IMG/VR virus record: IMGVR_UViG_3300020192_000016
Location: 1-48,626 of that record
Length of the DNA stretch: 48,626 bases
Source of the DNA: a virus
Strand: one strand, 5' to 3'
Of this stretch, positions 33,689-42,022 are shown piece after piece. Numbering within the stretch: the first letter of the stretch is position 1; each line of letters starts with the position of its first letter. A program made the translations under genes and the position numbers. The notes under the pieces were generated by a model that saw only the letters and a list, made by a program, of their open reading frames with translations, searched no databases and was not told the DNA's origin.

Positions 33689-34312
33689 CTAATACCTCGC
33701 ACGTAAAAACGGACTAGGCGAGTCCTCCATTAAAGGCTGCCTTCCTAGATCATCGGCGATGCCTAGAGTAATGTCTATCCTTGCACTGCTGTTAAGCGTG
33801 TCACGGACTTTTCCGAAATTATTTGTTATTAAAGATGGAGCAATATCCATAGAAAGTTGAGCTGCAAATGCGCGCCCAAAGTGCGTAGGAAATGCGATAC
33901 TATCTAGAACCCGAGTAGTGTATTTCGCATGGGCATTATAAATATCAGTTTGAATTGATTGGCCAGAGCCAGAGTATATTTGTTGCCATCGAAGTTTCTG
34001 GTCCTCGTAAAGATTTTGCTGATTAAATATCCCATCAAAAGCAATCTCTCGGAGGACTAAACAATCCGAAGGAAGTGAGTAAGTAAATCTTCTCATTGGC
34101 CCTGCATTTAAATCATCTGAAAGAAGATTCAATACCTGGTACTGAGTTGCAAAATTCCAAGCATGCATTTCAAGAGTAGTATCAAGCGCCATCCTAAAAT
34201 GCCGCCTAATAATTTTAGCTTGATTTGAGTTTTCAGTTTCTAGATCTATTATAGATAAAGATACACCTAGACGGCCAAGAGCGAGATTTGCAATATCGTT
34301 TTTATAAAGCAC
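33689..34312 (-). CDS. Tail adaptor protein, T7 gp11-like
   Basis: 207-residue protein matching the tail-tube A/head-tail adaptor family. The start DIANLALGRLG is followed by LRxHF-like IRRHFRMALDTTLEMHAWNFA, a strongly conserved signature. It should form the ring joining portal to nozzle. The GTG start is preceded by a G-rich site. It sits directly before the gp12-like gene, as in other podoviruses. Confidence 0.9.
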   Translation of the reverse strand: MLYKNDIANLALGRLGVSLSIIDLETENSNQAKIIRRHFRMALDTTLEMHAWNFATQYQVLNLLSDDLNAGPMRRFTYSLPSDCLVLREIAFDGIFNQQNLYEDQKLRWQQIYSGSGQSIQTDIYNAHAKYTTRVLDSIAFPTHFGRAFAAQLSMDIAPSLITNNFGKVRDTLNSSARIDITLGIADDLGRQPLMEDSPSPFLRARY

Positions 34313-34326
34313 ATCCGCCCCCTACC

Positions 34327-34575
34327 TTATATTAAAACTATCTTATCTTCTAATTTAGGTTCTAATTTAGCTTCTAATTTAGGTTCTAATTTAGCTTCTA
34401 ATTTAGGTTCTAATTTAGGAGCTTTAAAATCTTTAGGTGCTTCAACCCAAAGAGGCAATTTTCCTTCTTTGAGAAGACCTTCGTATTTAAAACTTTCACC
34501 AACCTGAATGATTTTACCTTTGTAGTACCCAAGAGAAATGGCCTTAACTACAACACTTACTTTTTGGTTAGACAT
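34327..34575 (-). CDS. Hypothetical protein with Lys-Leu-Glu-Pro repeat tail
   Basis: 82-residue protein. The start is at 34575 (ATG with AGGAG); a longer in-frame reading to 34620 only translates a terminator hairpin. A short beta-rich domain (1-50) is followed by a tail of alternating KLEP and KLEA tetrapeptides (about 57-78). It lies between capsid cement and tail adaptor genes, so a minor virion role is likely. Function unknown. Confidence 0.75.
   Translation of the reverse strand: MSNQKVSVVVKAISLGYYKGKIIQVGESFKYEGLLKEGKLPLWVEAPKDFKAPKLEPKLEAKLEPKLEAKLEPKLEDKIVLI
34346..34430 (-). repeat. 12-bp tandem repeat inside a virion gene
   Basis: About seven copies of TTCTAATTTAG(G/C) run through the 3' end of the small gene above, with G and C alternating to encode KLEP/KLEA. 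The near-identity suggests slippage and a variable-length tail. Confidence 0.85.
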
Positions 34576-34587
34576 GATCACTCCTAA

Positions 34588-34617
34588 TAAAAAAGGTGGA
34601 CCATTAGGCCCACCTTT
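34588..34617 (-). terminator. Strong rho-independent terminator after the capsid genes
   Basis: On the minus strand AAAGGTGGGCC pairs with GGTCCACCTTT around TAAT, followed by a T run; there is one G-T wobble in an 11-bp stem. It lies just after the cement-protein gene. It would let capsid and cement proteins be made in excess of tail proteins, with read-through for the rest. On the plus strand it is followed by too few T residues to work well. Confidence 0.8.
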
Positions 34618-34637
34618 CACTTAATCTATTTTATTAA

Positions 34638-35075
34638 TTAAACGTTGCCTCTATAAGCACCGTCTACTGCACCTACGAAACCTGCAGTGATCTTACCAAG
34701 AGTCGGATTCGCTCCAACCACAGTATAGTTAAGGCGCAAATAACGCTCTTTAACTCCACGAGGTAGGTTGTCTATTGGAGATATGTATCCCTCAATTAGG
34801 TTCGCAAGAGGAACGGTAACTGATAGCACTACTTTAGGAGAAGTAAAAGCTACGTTATCATCTGTTTGAATTTCAACAACCAATGATGTCAACGTATTAA
34901 ACGTTTCTGTAACTTGGATAAGCAAAGGCTCTTCGCAGATACCAATGTTACGACGAAGTTGAACTGAATTGTATGCAGTTCGCCCAGGAGCACCAAGGTC
35001 ATAAGTATTTGTAGATACTGCCGAAGCAGTAATCACTTGTTGGTCTGAAAATATTGAATGCATTCCTAAAATCAT
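34638..35075 (-). CDS. Capsid cement protein, Bbp16-like
   Basis: 145-residue beta-rich protein. The start MILGMHSIFSDQQVITASAV, the early STNTYDLG and the LPRGVKERYLRLNYTV segment match the Bbp16 capsid-cement family of Bordetella phage BPP-1. It is encoded immediately after the major capsid gene, the usual place. It would stabilise the expanded head. A terminator follows it directly. Confidence 0.8.
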   Translation of the reverse strand: MILGMHSIFSDQQVITASAVSTNTYDLGAPGRTAYNSVQLRRNIGICEEPLLIQVTETFNTLTSLVVEIQTDDNVAFTSPKVVLSVTVPLANLIEGYISPIDNLPRGVKERYLRLNYTVVGANPTLGKITAGFVGAVDGAYRGNV

Positions 35076-35116
35076 TAAAAACCTCTCTAATTAAAAAACC
35101 TATTAAAAACTTAAAA

Positions 35117-36130
35117 TTAAACTACTCGGTCTTCAGTGTTTAAAATTGCATCAGACTCGCGAATAGGAATCCCTCTGAAATGAAGAACTTCTTTTGCGTT
35201 TACTCCAACTCTATCAAAAGTTAGGAATAGATTTTGGTTAACATTCAAGCGAGCTTGGTAATCTAGGTATTTAACAATGCCAGTATTCATGTAGATATAA
35301 GTCTTGCCCTTGCTAGTACGACGACCTTTGTGCTTGTAATACATTTCAGTCATCAAGTTAATGATGTTAGCACCAGTCGCAGCATTAATAGTAAGGTCAG
35401 AAACGTCGATGTTAGCAACACGAGCAACATACTGCCAGTTACGAACTGAAAGGCCAAAGTGCCAAGCAAATTCTTCTCTGAAAACCATATAGGTGTCATT
35501 GTTAGTATCTAGCTTAGGAATTAACCCACGGTCTTTACGCTCAATTCCACCCTTGTATGATCTAGGGTAGATCATGTGACAAGAACTCTTGTCCCAAGTA
35601 ATCATCCAAATCGAAGTGTTATCATTTCCAACACCACCGCCATCTACAATTTGAGATCCGTTTTCAGCAGATAGTGAATTAAAACGTGGAGCAAATCCTG
35701 TAGGCTTTTCAGGATCAACAGCAGAATCATGGTAGAAAAGTGCAGTAGCACCTTCTTGCGCCATAGCTTCTAAGTGATCATTTGCCATATCCATACGGAT
35801 AGAAGCTTTCTCTTCAGCTTTTTCAAAAATATTTACATAGCGTTCATCAACTTCAGCAGCAGAGTTTACAAACCCTGTTGTGTCCTTGACCATTTGCATG
35901 TTGCCTTTACCAGCAGGGATACCTTTATAAAGTCTACCCCAAGTTACTGATGGTAAACCTGTCTTAACAGTAGTCTTGTGAGACAAACCGTCATTACAAG
36001 GAAACATCGCTGCATCTTCAAGAATTGGGTTTTGCTGAGTGAGTAGATTGATGATTTCACTTACATCGCTATTCTCAGGCATAAGTGCCAAATCTAAAAG
36101 TGTTGGGTATAAAGCATTCAATAGTGCCAT
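35117..36130 (-). CDS. Major capsid protein
   Basis: 337-residue protein with HK97-fold-type composition: an N-terminal helix, an E-loop-like region around residues 75-115, and a DHLEAMAQEGATALFYHDS segment common in BPP-1-like capsid proteins. The position between scaffold and cement genes and the excellent AAGGAAA site are as expected for the most abundant late protein. No delta-domain or protease is fused to it. Confidence 0.85.
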   Translation of the reverse strand: MALLNALYPTLLDLALMPENSDVSEIINLLTQQNPILEDAAMFPCNDGLSHKTTVKTGLPSVTWGRLYKGIPAGKGNMQMVKDTTGFVNSAAEVDERYVNIFEKAEEKASIRMDMANDHLEAMAQEGATALFYHDSAVDPEKPTGFAPRFNSLSAENGSQIVDGGGVGNDNTSIWMITWDKSSCHMIYPRSYKGGIERKDRGLIPKLDTNNDTYMVFREEFAWHFGLSVRNWQYVARVANIDVSDLTINAATGANIINLMTEMYYKHKGRRTSKGKTYIYMNTGIVKYLDYQARLNVNQNLFLTFDRVGVNAKEVLHFRGIPIRESDAILNTEDRVV

Positions 36131-36179
36131 GTTAATTTCCTTTTATCAAAAGTCACACGTATAACACATATCATTAGCC

Positions 36180-36201
36180 TAGTTGAGATTAGAGTCAACT
36201 A
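36180..36201. promoter_or_regulatory. Inverted repeat between scaffold and capsid genes
   Basis: TAGTTGA (36180-36186) and TCAACTA (36195-36201) form a perfect 7-bp stem with an 8-base loop in the 83-base gap upstream of the major capsid gene. There is no adjacent T-tract. A TTGACT within it, on the minus strand, has no good -10 partner. It could be an mRNA processing or stabilising hairpin. Confidence 0.4.
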
Positions 36202-36213
36202 CTTTCTAACGCT

Positions 36214-36849
36214 TTATTTGTAGAATTCAGGGTAAGAACGTTTTAAAGAATCATTATCCTTTCCACCATGCTCCATCGATATTCCTTTATGAAGAGGTAT
36301 CTCAGGCGCCATAGCATCCCCAATCTTCTTTAAAAACTTTGCCAGAGTGATATTGTTTCCTATCTCTGGGGTCCTTAATAATTCGGCCATCTCCGAATCT
36401 CCGAATGTCTCTACCGCTCGGTTTATAGCCTCATAAGTCTTTGCCTTCTCATCACCAATAAACATTGGATCTGAAATAATGGCGTTATAGTCTTTAACCA
36501 AACGGTCGTTATACTCTTTGCTTTTAAACTCTACTCCCTTATTGTAGGAAGCTTCTCTAGAAGCAATCAGCTTATTTGCATCTTCCCTAGATAGATTCCG
36601 CGCCGATGCCTCTTCAGCAATCTCGTTCAAATCTTCTGCCGATAGAGGTGAGTCGTCAGATAGTTCAATTTCATACTCATCTGGATCAATAATACTGGAA
36701 ACCGCTGTAGCTTCAGGAATTTCAGTCGCTACTGGGACTTCAGAAGATGGGACTTTTAATACTTCCGGTGTCGTTTGCAAAGCTTGGGAATTCGGTGGAA
36801 CTTCCAATGATGTGGTCGATAGATCCGGTGTTTCTGTTGTAATTGTCAT
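36214..36849 (-). CDS. Scaffold protein
   Basis: 211-residue acidic, helical protein. A disordered Ser/Thr/Pro/Glu-rich N-terminus (1-50) is followed by a charged coiled-coil-like middle and a Lys/Arg-containing C-terminus that would bind capsid subunits. It lies between the portal-side genes and the major capsid gene, the canonical scaffold position. GAGGAG precedes the ATG at long spacing. Its first 110 bases overlap the Bbp19-like gene in another frame. Confidence 0.75.
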   Translation of the reverse strand: MTITTETPDLSTTSLEVPPNSQALQTTPEVLKVPSSEVPVATEIPEATAVSSIIDPDEYEIELSDDSPLSAEDLNEIAEEASARNLSREDANKLIASREASYNKGVEFKSKEYNDRLVKDYNAIISDPMFIGDEKAKTYEAINRAVETFGDSEMAELLRTPEIGNNITLAKFLKKIGDAMAPEIPLHKGISMEHGGKDNDSLKRSYPEFYK

Positions 36850-37114
36850 GATTTATTTTCTCCTCTATAGCGCGGTTTTTTGCTTCTTGCATCATCTTGA
36901 ATAAACGATCTTCCGAAACGTCTGAAACTAATGCCAGTAGGTGCAAACCTACTTGACGTCTTCCTAGTTGTTTATGCATTTCGACATCAGTGCCTTCGAT
37001 GTCCCTATAGATTCCACAGTGAGACAGTATTCTCCAATAGAACCTACGCCCTTGCTCCGTCGATGTTACCCAATCAACGTCACCCCTATCTCTGTCCTGA
37101 ATTTCTGTTCCCAT
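36740..37114 (-). CDS. Bbp19-like phage protein
   Basis: 124-residue protein. TEQGRRFYWRILSHCGIYRD, then LGRRQVGLHLLALV and the following helix, match the Bbp19 family encoded near portal genes in BPP-1-like phages. Function not established. The ATG has GAGG upstream. The last about 37 residues (Asn/Ser/Ile-rich) are read from DNA that also encodes the scaffold N-terminus, an unusually long out-of-frame overlap. Confidence 0.75.
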   Translation of the reverse strand: MGTEIQDRDRGDVDWVTSTEQGRRFYWRILSHCGIYRDIEGTDVEMHKQLGRRQVGLHLLALVSDVSEDRLFKMMQEAKNRAIEEKINHDNYNRNTGSIDHIIGSSTEFPSFANDTGSIKSPIF

Positions 37115-37126
37115 GAATCCTCAAAG

Positions 37127-38884
37127 TTATACTTCCGATGCCGTCAATAATGTATCAAGTAGAGAGCCTTGTCCAACCTTTGCCGCAGATAAATCTTTGG
37201 CAGCAGAAGCTTGCTGCATATCTTGTTGCGCTTCTAATTGCTGCTGGTTCTGAGCAGATATTTCTTTTTGAATCTCTTCAAACTCATCCTCATCACGAAT
37301 TAAGATAGGGTCTAAAGCTACATAATCCATGTACTGCCTAATCGCCATTTCAGAATTTATAAGCTTAAGGAGAGATGGATCTTGGTTCATTTGAGAAACA
37401 CTACTCGCAAAGTTTAAGGCGCGCTCCATAGAATTCATCATCGATACTTTTGCCGCTTGAGCAATGATCGAAATGTACTCAGGACGAAGCTGCTCACCCT
37501 CAAGCTCTTTAGGCTTCGCAGGCATACGCTTCGCTACCTCTAAAATTATCTGCGCATTTTCAATTATCTTACTATTTAAATCCTGATCCAATTGACCCAA
37601 AGCAGGTGCCAAGGCCGTCATCTTCTCAGAAGCCTTCTCGTCAATTTCCCTCGCAGATACATGGGAAACCGTTTTTTCACTCGAAAGCATCAAAAACAAA
37701 TCCTCAAAGTAACTCTGACGGATTGAATTACTATACTTATCTTGAGTCAAAAGAAGCTCCGACATCCTAGGGTCAACTTCAAACGCAGGCTTAAACCCAG
37801 CTAATGCCCCCTGGTCATCGACATAAGTGATTCCTCCGGCAAGGATGGATGCCTGGTGACGTCTTAGAGATGCATGCCCAACCATCGGAGGTCTAAGCAA
37901 TTTATCCACACCAACTAAACGGGCCTTCTCCATTTCTTGAAACGCCATGATGTCACTCAAAGCAATCTGAGTAGGTCCATCAACGCCATAATTTTCTTCG
38001 GCCTGGACTTCCCATCTAGGAGTTATAATAGGGAAGTAATCAAATCCACTACACTTAATAAATTCACTCTTGCCCGAAGAGTTTTCATTTCTGAAACCCG
38101 ACGATGATTGAGGAGGTAATCCCGCCCCACCAGACTGAATATAAGTGTAGGAAATAAACTTTTTATCGTAAGCGTTTAATGAAAGTTTGATTGGGTTATA
38201 GTTACCATTCGGAATAATAACAGTAGTCAGAACTACAACTTCCAAAAATCTAGATGCCTTATAATGATCTTCTATCCAATTCGGAATGTTAGCGTAATCA
38301 ATATGACCTGTTTTTGTTAGATGCGCATACTGGTCTACAACCTGCTTAACTGACAAAGAAAAATCTCTTGTAAACGTATTTGTATTCCCCTCAGCATCAC
38401 AAGCAAATGCATAAGTCCCAATAGCAAATGGGTAAAACCAAAAGCCATAACGGACATGCGGCAACATTGCAAAAGCGCTATTGGAAAATACTCCGACATC
38501 CTTGTACGCCAAAGGCAGGACTCGGTATAAATTTGAAACTTGAAAGTGATTATTTATAATACCTTCGACCTTAGAAAAATATTTCCTCGCCGATGATGTA
38601 TTAGCTTTAGCTATGTCATTTGTCGTAAGGTTAAACCAAGGTCGTGCTCTTGGTGTTGCACCATTCATCATACCCGAAACAAACGTCCTAAGAGAACGTC
38701 CGGCCTGGTTATCAATGATTCTATGGTCGTTTCTTCTACCAGGTGCCTTGTTAGATAAATTCTCACGCAAACGATTGGGAGCTACAAACGCAGCAGCAAG
38801 CCTCCACTCTGGAAGCATAATGGATAGATCTTGTCGCATTGTGTTTCTGAGGTTATTAACCTCAGAGTAGCTTAATTTTCCCAC
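37127..38884 (-). CDS. Portal (head-tail connector) protein
   Basis: 585-residue protein typical of T7/BPP-1-type connectors. It has an N-terminal RPNRLREN-like PNRLRENL segment, DNQAGRSLRTFVSGMMNGATP, and the YKDVGVFSNSAF region. The C-terminus is a long Gln/Ala-rich helical barrel-like part (about 520-585). It should form the dodecameric DNA gate at the head vertex. The GTG start overlaps the upstream stop (TAGTG), with AAGGT before it. Confidence 0.9.
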   Translation of the reverse strand: MGKLSYSEVNNLRNTMRQDLSIMLPEWRLAAAFVAPNRLRENLSNKAPGRRNDHRIIDNQAGRSLRTFVSGMMNGATPRARPWFNLTTNDIAKANTSSARKYFSKVEGIINNHFQVSNLYRVLPLAYKDVGVFSNSAFAMLPHVRYGFWFYPFAIGTYAFACDAEGNTNTFTRDFSLSVKQVVDQYAHLTKTGHIDYANIPNWIEDHYKASRFLEVVVLTTVIIPNGNYNPIKLSLNAYDKKFISYTYIQSGGAGLPPQSSSGFRNENSSGKSEFIKCSGFDYFPIITPRWEVQAEENYGVDGPTQIALSDIMAFQEMEKARLVGVDKLLRPPMVGHASLRRHQASILAGGITYVDDQGALAGFKPAFEVDPRMSELLLTQDKYSNSIRQSYFEDLFLMLSSEKTVSHVSAREIDEKASEKMTALAPALGQLDQDLNSKIIENAQIILEVAKRMPAKPKELEGEQLRPEYISIIAQAAKVSMMNSMERALNFASSVSQMNQDPSLLKLINSEMAIRQYMDYVALDPILIRDEDEFEEIQKEISAQNQQQLEAQQDMQQASAAKDLSAAKVGQGSLLDTLLTASEV

Positions 38885-39405
38885 TAGTTACCTTGCATAT
38901 ATTTTTGACCACGGCCGGCCTCAATCTCTTTAATTATTTCTTCCATATTTGGCTTCTTGCTTTTTGCTTTAGCAACAGTAGCTTTAGGCTTAGCTTTAGG
39001 CTTAGCAGCAACATTCTTTGCCGTTTGTATAGCATCGCCATTAACTGCAATTTTTGCCTTATTCATTTCTATCTGGTCCATCGCCTGAGATAAACTAGGG
39101 CGAAATTCATTACCCGATTGACCTGGAATTCCCTGAGAAAAAGGAGTCGTCATCTGAGGTTTCAAACCAGGCTCAAAAGGAGTCGTCATCTGAGGTTTCA
39201 AACCAGGCTCAAAAGGAGTCGTCATCTGAGGTTTCAAACCAGGCTCAAAAGGAGTCGTCATCTGAGGTTTCAAACCAGGCTGTAAAGCACTTGGTGCTAC
39301 TTTACTCGGATTCCTCCTAGCATAGTCCATTGCACTCTGTTTTGCCTGGGCCGTAGTAAACCCAGGAAATGCTTTCTTACTTACTTTCTTTGTCGCTTTT
39401 GCCAT
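38884..39405 (-). CDS. Basic repeat-containing virion-associated protein
   Basis: 173-residue protein. A basic N-terminus (Lys/Ala) is followed by four tandem copies of the 12-residue unit PGLKPQMTTPFE (about 43-90), then a helical region and a Lys/Ala/Pro-rich stretch (about 133-152) that could bind DNA. It sits between the glycine-zipper protein and the portal gene, with AAGGGG before ATG. Function unknown; a head-interior or DNA-condensing role is possible. Confidence 0.75.
   Translation of the reverse strand: MAKATKKVSKKAFPGFTTAQAKQSAMDYARRNPSKVAPSALQPGLKPQMTTPFEPGLKPQMTTPFEPGLKPQMTTPFEPGLKPQMTTPFSQGIPGQSGNEFRPSLSQAMDQIEMNKAKIAVNGDAIQTAKNVAAKPKAKPKATVAKAKSKKPNMEEIIKEIEAGRGQKYMQGN
39138..39281 (-). 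repeat. 36-bp tandem repeat, four copies
   Basis: Four head-to-tail 36-bp units are spaced exactly 36 bases (equivalent positions 39146, 39182, 39218 and 39254). They are essentially identical in sequence and encode the PGLKPQMTTPFE unit. Synonymous sites do not differ among units, so the expansion is recent. Confidence 0.9.
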
Positions 39406-39414
39406 ATAATCCCC

Positions 39415-39867
39415 TTAAAAAGTTCCTGAAGTTGATAGATTTGCGCCTATAGCACCTAGAGGGGCATTTGCAGGATTATTCCCGCCCGTACCTGCAGCTT
39501 TACCTCGAAGTCCGGCAACTGCCAAACTCTCCGCTTGTTGTTGCGCCCCAAGCTGTTTATTCACCGAACCTATTCTAGCTGCTTCTGAATCCCTAAGAGC
39601 TTTAATATTTGCCTTTTTCTGATTCCCTTTTTGGGCTTCTGCTGCACCAATAGAACCACCAATAGCAGCACCAGCACTTGCACCAGCTATAACTCCCGCA
39701 GGGTTTAAAGTAATAGTACCTAATGCAGCACCAATAGCCCCACCAATAACAGTACCAGCAACTTGCTTATCGTCATCACTAATGGTTATCTTGGGTATCT
39801 CGGCATTAAATAGCTCTACCTTTTTGCCTGCTTGAAAGGATTCCCGTATTTTGTCAAAAAGCCCCAT
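39415..39867 (-). CDS. Glycine-zipper virion-associated protein
   Basis: 150-residue protein. Residues about 36-75 form a Gly/Ala-rich hydrophobic zipper (GGAIGAALG, GASAGAAIGG), and the C-terminal half is Ala/Gly/Asn-rich and disordered. AGGAG precedes the ATG. The gene lies between terminase and portal. Glycine-zipper proteins can insert in membranes, so a role in genome ejection is plausible but inferred. Confidence 0.7.
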   Translation of the reverse strand: MGLFDKIRESFQAGKKVELFNAEIPKITISDDDKQVAGTVIGGAIGAALGTITLNPAGVIAGASAGAAIGGSIGAAEAQKGNQKKANIKALRDSEAARIGSVNKQLGAQQQAESLAVAGLRGKAAGTGGNNPANAPLGAIGANLSTSGTF

Positions 39868-39878
39868 GAATAGTACTC

Positions 39879-41441
39879 CTATGATCTGTAATTAGGCGAT
39901 GGCCTAAAGTTTTTGTCAAGGTGTGATTGATCCGTCACGTAAGAATTTAGTTGACTTCCCCGATCTTGCCACTCATTCACTACCTCATCATAAGACTTTT
40001 CACGTCCATCAGATGCCTTTCCTTGCACCGAATAGTTACCATAAAAACTTGGCTGCTCTACATCAGCAAAGGTCTGCGCAAGCGCATCTGCTTTATCTGG
40101 TGATCTTCCAAGCCGAGCTTTAATCTGCTCTTTTTCTTCAAGCCTAAAAATTCCACCATGGAAGATTAATTTAGGCATCATGAGTTCCTCAGCAAGCCCA
40201 GGATCGTTCGGGAGGCAACCCCCCTTCTTGACCCAATCTCTAAGTCTAACCCACATCTCGGTTCTTTTGTTAAAGTAACGAGAGTCTTGAGCTTTAGCAT
40301 TATAAATAACTGGAGTCACCTCTAGATGAGGAAATAATGCCAACGAGTCTATTACTGATGAACCATACCCACCCGTATTATCGACGAAGATTCTTTCTAT
40401 TCCTTCTTCCTGTTGCATAAAAGCAATCTTTCCGGCCATCTCTGGGCCATAAACATCGGAACTCATGGCCGTAATAGGGTAAGCTTTAAGCCCCCTACGC
40501 TTCGCCAAAGCACTCCTGTCAATACCACCACGAGCTACATCAACCCCTAGGCGGCATTGACTATTTGAAACCGTACGCTCTTCAATTTGACGGTTCATCG
40601 ATTCATGAATTTCTGGGTCAGATAAAAGAGTATTCGACGCTTGAGCAGGATACCTACCAAATACGTTTACTTGCACCCAAGGATCGTCTTTACCATAGGT
40701 AAGTATTTGCTCCCTTGCCCAGGTAACGGATACTCTCGGCGCTCTCCTAGGATCGTCTGGATCTCCTGAGATATGATATATGCCCCACTTCTGTAATGTT
40801 CGCCCCACCGATGCTCTATATAGGACCCCTTGAGGTCTTTCAGGATTTGCCATCGCTAGAATCTTTGCACACTTAGTATCTGAATCACCCGTCGATAATG
40901 CCGCATCTGCTGTTGCAAAAATTGAATCTGGAATCATCCCTGCTTCGTCCAGTCCGAACATAACGTTATCTGCGTGAAGCCCTGCAAGTGCAGATGCCAT
41001 TTGAGTTTCATCTGCTTGTTTTGGAAATGACCTTGCATCTATGAATGAATAACCTTCATGACCTTTAAGTGTTATTTTCTCCATACCTTCATTTGTTGAT
41101 TTCACCATGAGCTCCGACATTGCCCGCAATCGAAGTAGCTCCGCCCATAAGTTTGATTTTAAATGCTCTTTAGTAATCGAGAGCACTGCGATTTTTGGCT
41201 GGTGGCGTGTCGCAAAGAAGTGAAGTAGTAGTGTGGCCTGAACAAAAGTTTTCCCAGGTCCCTTCGAGGCAATAACACCAATGCGCTGATTCGACACATA
41301 GAGGTCAACCACATCCTCTTGCCAAGCATCGAGGGTTATATCAAATGCATCCTTCATAAATATCTTAGGTCGATGCCGCCATAACTTAAGTACATGTGAA
41401 GGCTGCAACTCTAAAGGTTTGTGAATTATGTTTAATGTCAT
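39879..41441 (-). CDS. terL: Terminase large subunit
   Basis: 520-residue packaging motor. The ATPase carries Walker A SKGPGKT (59-65) and Walker B FGLDEA with Asp165-Glu166. The RNase H-like nuclease carries Asp301 (GVDVARGG), Asp354 (IFVDNTGGYG) and Asp452 (SPDKADAL). All key residues are present. The ATG overlaps the terS stop (ATGA). With the nuclease intact it should cut concatemers; a headful or cohesive-end mode cannot be told from sequence. Confidence 0.95.
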   Translation of the reverse strand: MTLNIIHKPLELQPSHVLKLWRHRPKIFMKDAFDITLDAWQEDVVDLYVSNQRIGVIASKGPGKTFVQATLLLHFFATRHQPKIAVLSITKEHLKSNLWAELLRLRAMSELMVKSTNEGMEKITLKGHEGYSFIDARSFPKQADETQMASALAGLHADNVMFGLDEAGMIPDSIFATADAALSTGDSDTKCAKILAMANPERPQGVLYRASVGRTLQKWGIYHISGDPDDPRRAPRVSVTWAREQILTYGKDDPWVQVNVFGRYPAQASNTLLSDPEIHESMNRQIEERTVSNSQCRLGVDVARGGIDRSALAKRRGLKAYPITAMSSDVYGPEMAGKIAFMQQEEGIERIFVDNTGGYGSSVIDSLALFPHLEVTPVIYNAKAQDSRYFNKRTEMWVRLRDWVKKGGCLPNDPGLAEELMMPKLIFHGGIFRLEEKEQIKARLGRSPDKADALAQTFADVEQPSFYGNYSVQGKASDGREKSYDEVVNEWQDRGSQLNSYVTDQSHLDKNFRPSPNYRS

Positions 41442-42022
41442 ATTAAGTAGTCCATACCCTCAATCGGAGTGTAATGCGGTGTCTCGGCGCAGTCTGATTC
41501 CGAAGGGTTAAGCTCAATAACAGGCACCTGCTTCTTATCCTTAAGCAAATAGTATTCCGCCTCGATATCCTCGATCGTTCTACCGTCATCGATGTAGGAT
41601 TTCTTAATAAGGTCCGTCACAGTTACCTGCGCAGTTATATCTATTTTGTCTATGAAATCAGCTTCAGATTTACCCAGCAACTCCGATGCCTTCAAACGAG
41701 TCGGCAAAGGAATGTTAGGCGACATCTTGATAGGGACATTATTAGAATCAACCTCTTCTTTTTGGTAACGGTCTTCATTCCTCATAATATCTGACCAAAG
41801 CTTCTGACGCTCCTCACGGGATGCGATCGTAGTCTTCAATGCATTGATATAGCGGGAACGCTCCCTAATCGCCTCGACAATCAGAGGCTCATTCATAAGC
41901 CCATTGCCCTTATAGGTGAGGTAATTGTCCGCGCCCGAATACCCCGCAATCCTCATAGCAGAAGGAAGATCCCCATCATACGCCTCCACAAACAACCTAT
42001 GGGCCTTACTAAGCTTATTCAT
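41438..42022 (-). CDS. terS: Terminase small subunit
   Basis: 194-residue protein. An N-terminal helix-turn-helix region (SKAHRLFVEAYDGDLPSAMRIAGY at about 4-27, written here in two overlapping parts) is typical of small terminases that recognise the packaging site. A long helical middle and an acidic C-terminus follow. The ATG at 42022 is preferred over the longer in-frame start, because it overlaps the csrA stop by eight bases and removes 25 residues that read through csrA codons. Confidence 0.85.
   Translation of the reverse strand: MNKLSKAHRLFVEAYDGDLPSAMRIAGYSGADNYLTYKGNGLMNEPLIVEAIRERSRYINALKTTIASREERQKLWSDIMRNEDRYQKEEVDSNNVPIKMSPNIPLPTRLKASELLGKSEADFIDKIDITAQVTVTDLIKKSYIDDGRTIEDIEAEYYLLKDKKQVPVIELNPSESDCAETPHYTPIEGMDYLI

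Noticed and set aside
34576-34620. Longer N-terminus for the KLEP-repeat gene
   Set aside because: The extra residues translate the terminator hairpin; the ATG at 34575 has a proper AGGAG site.
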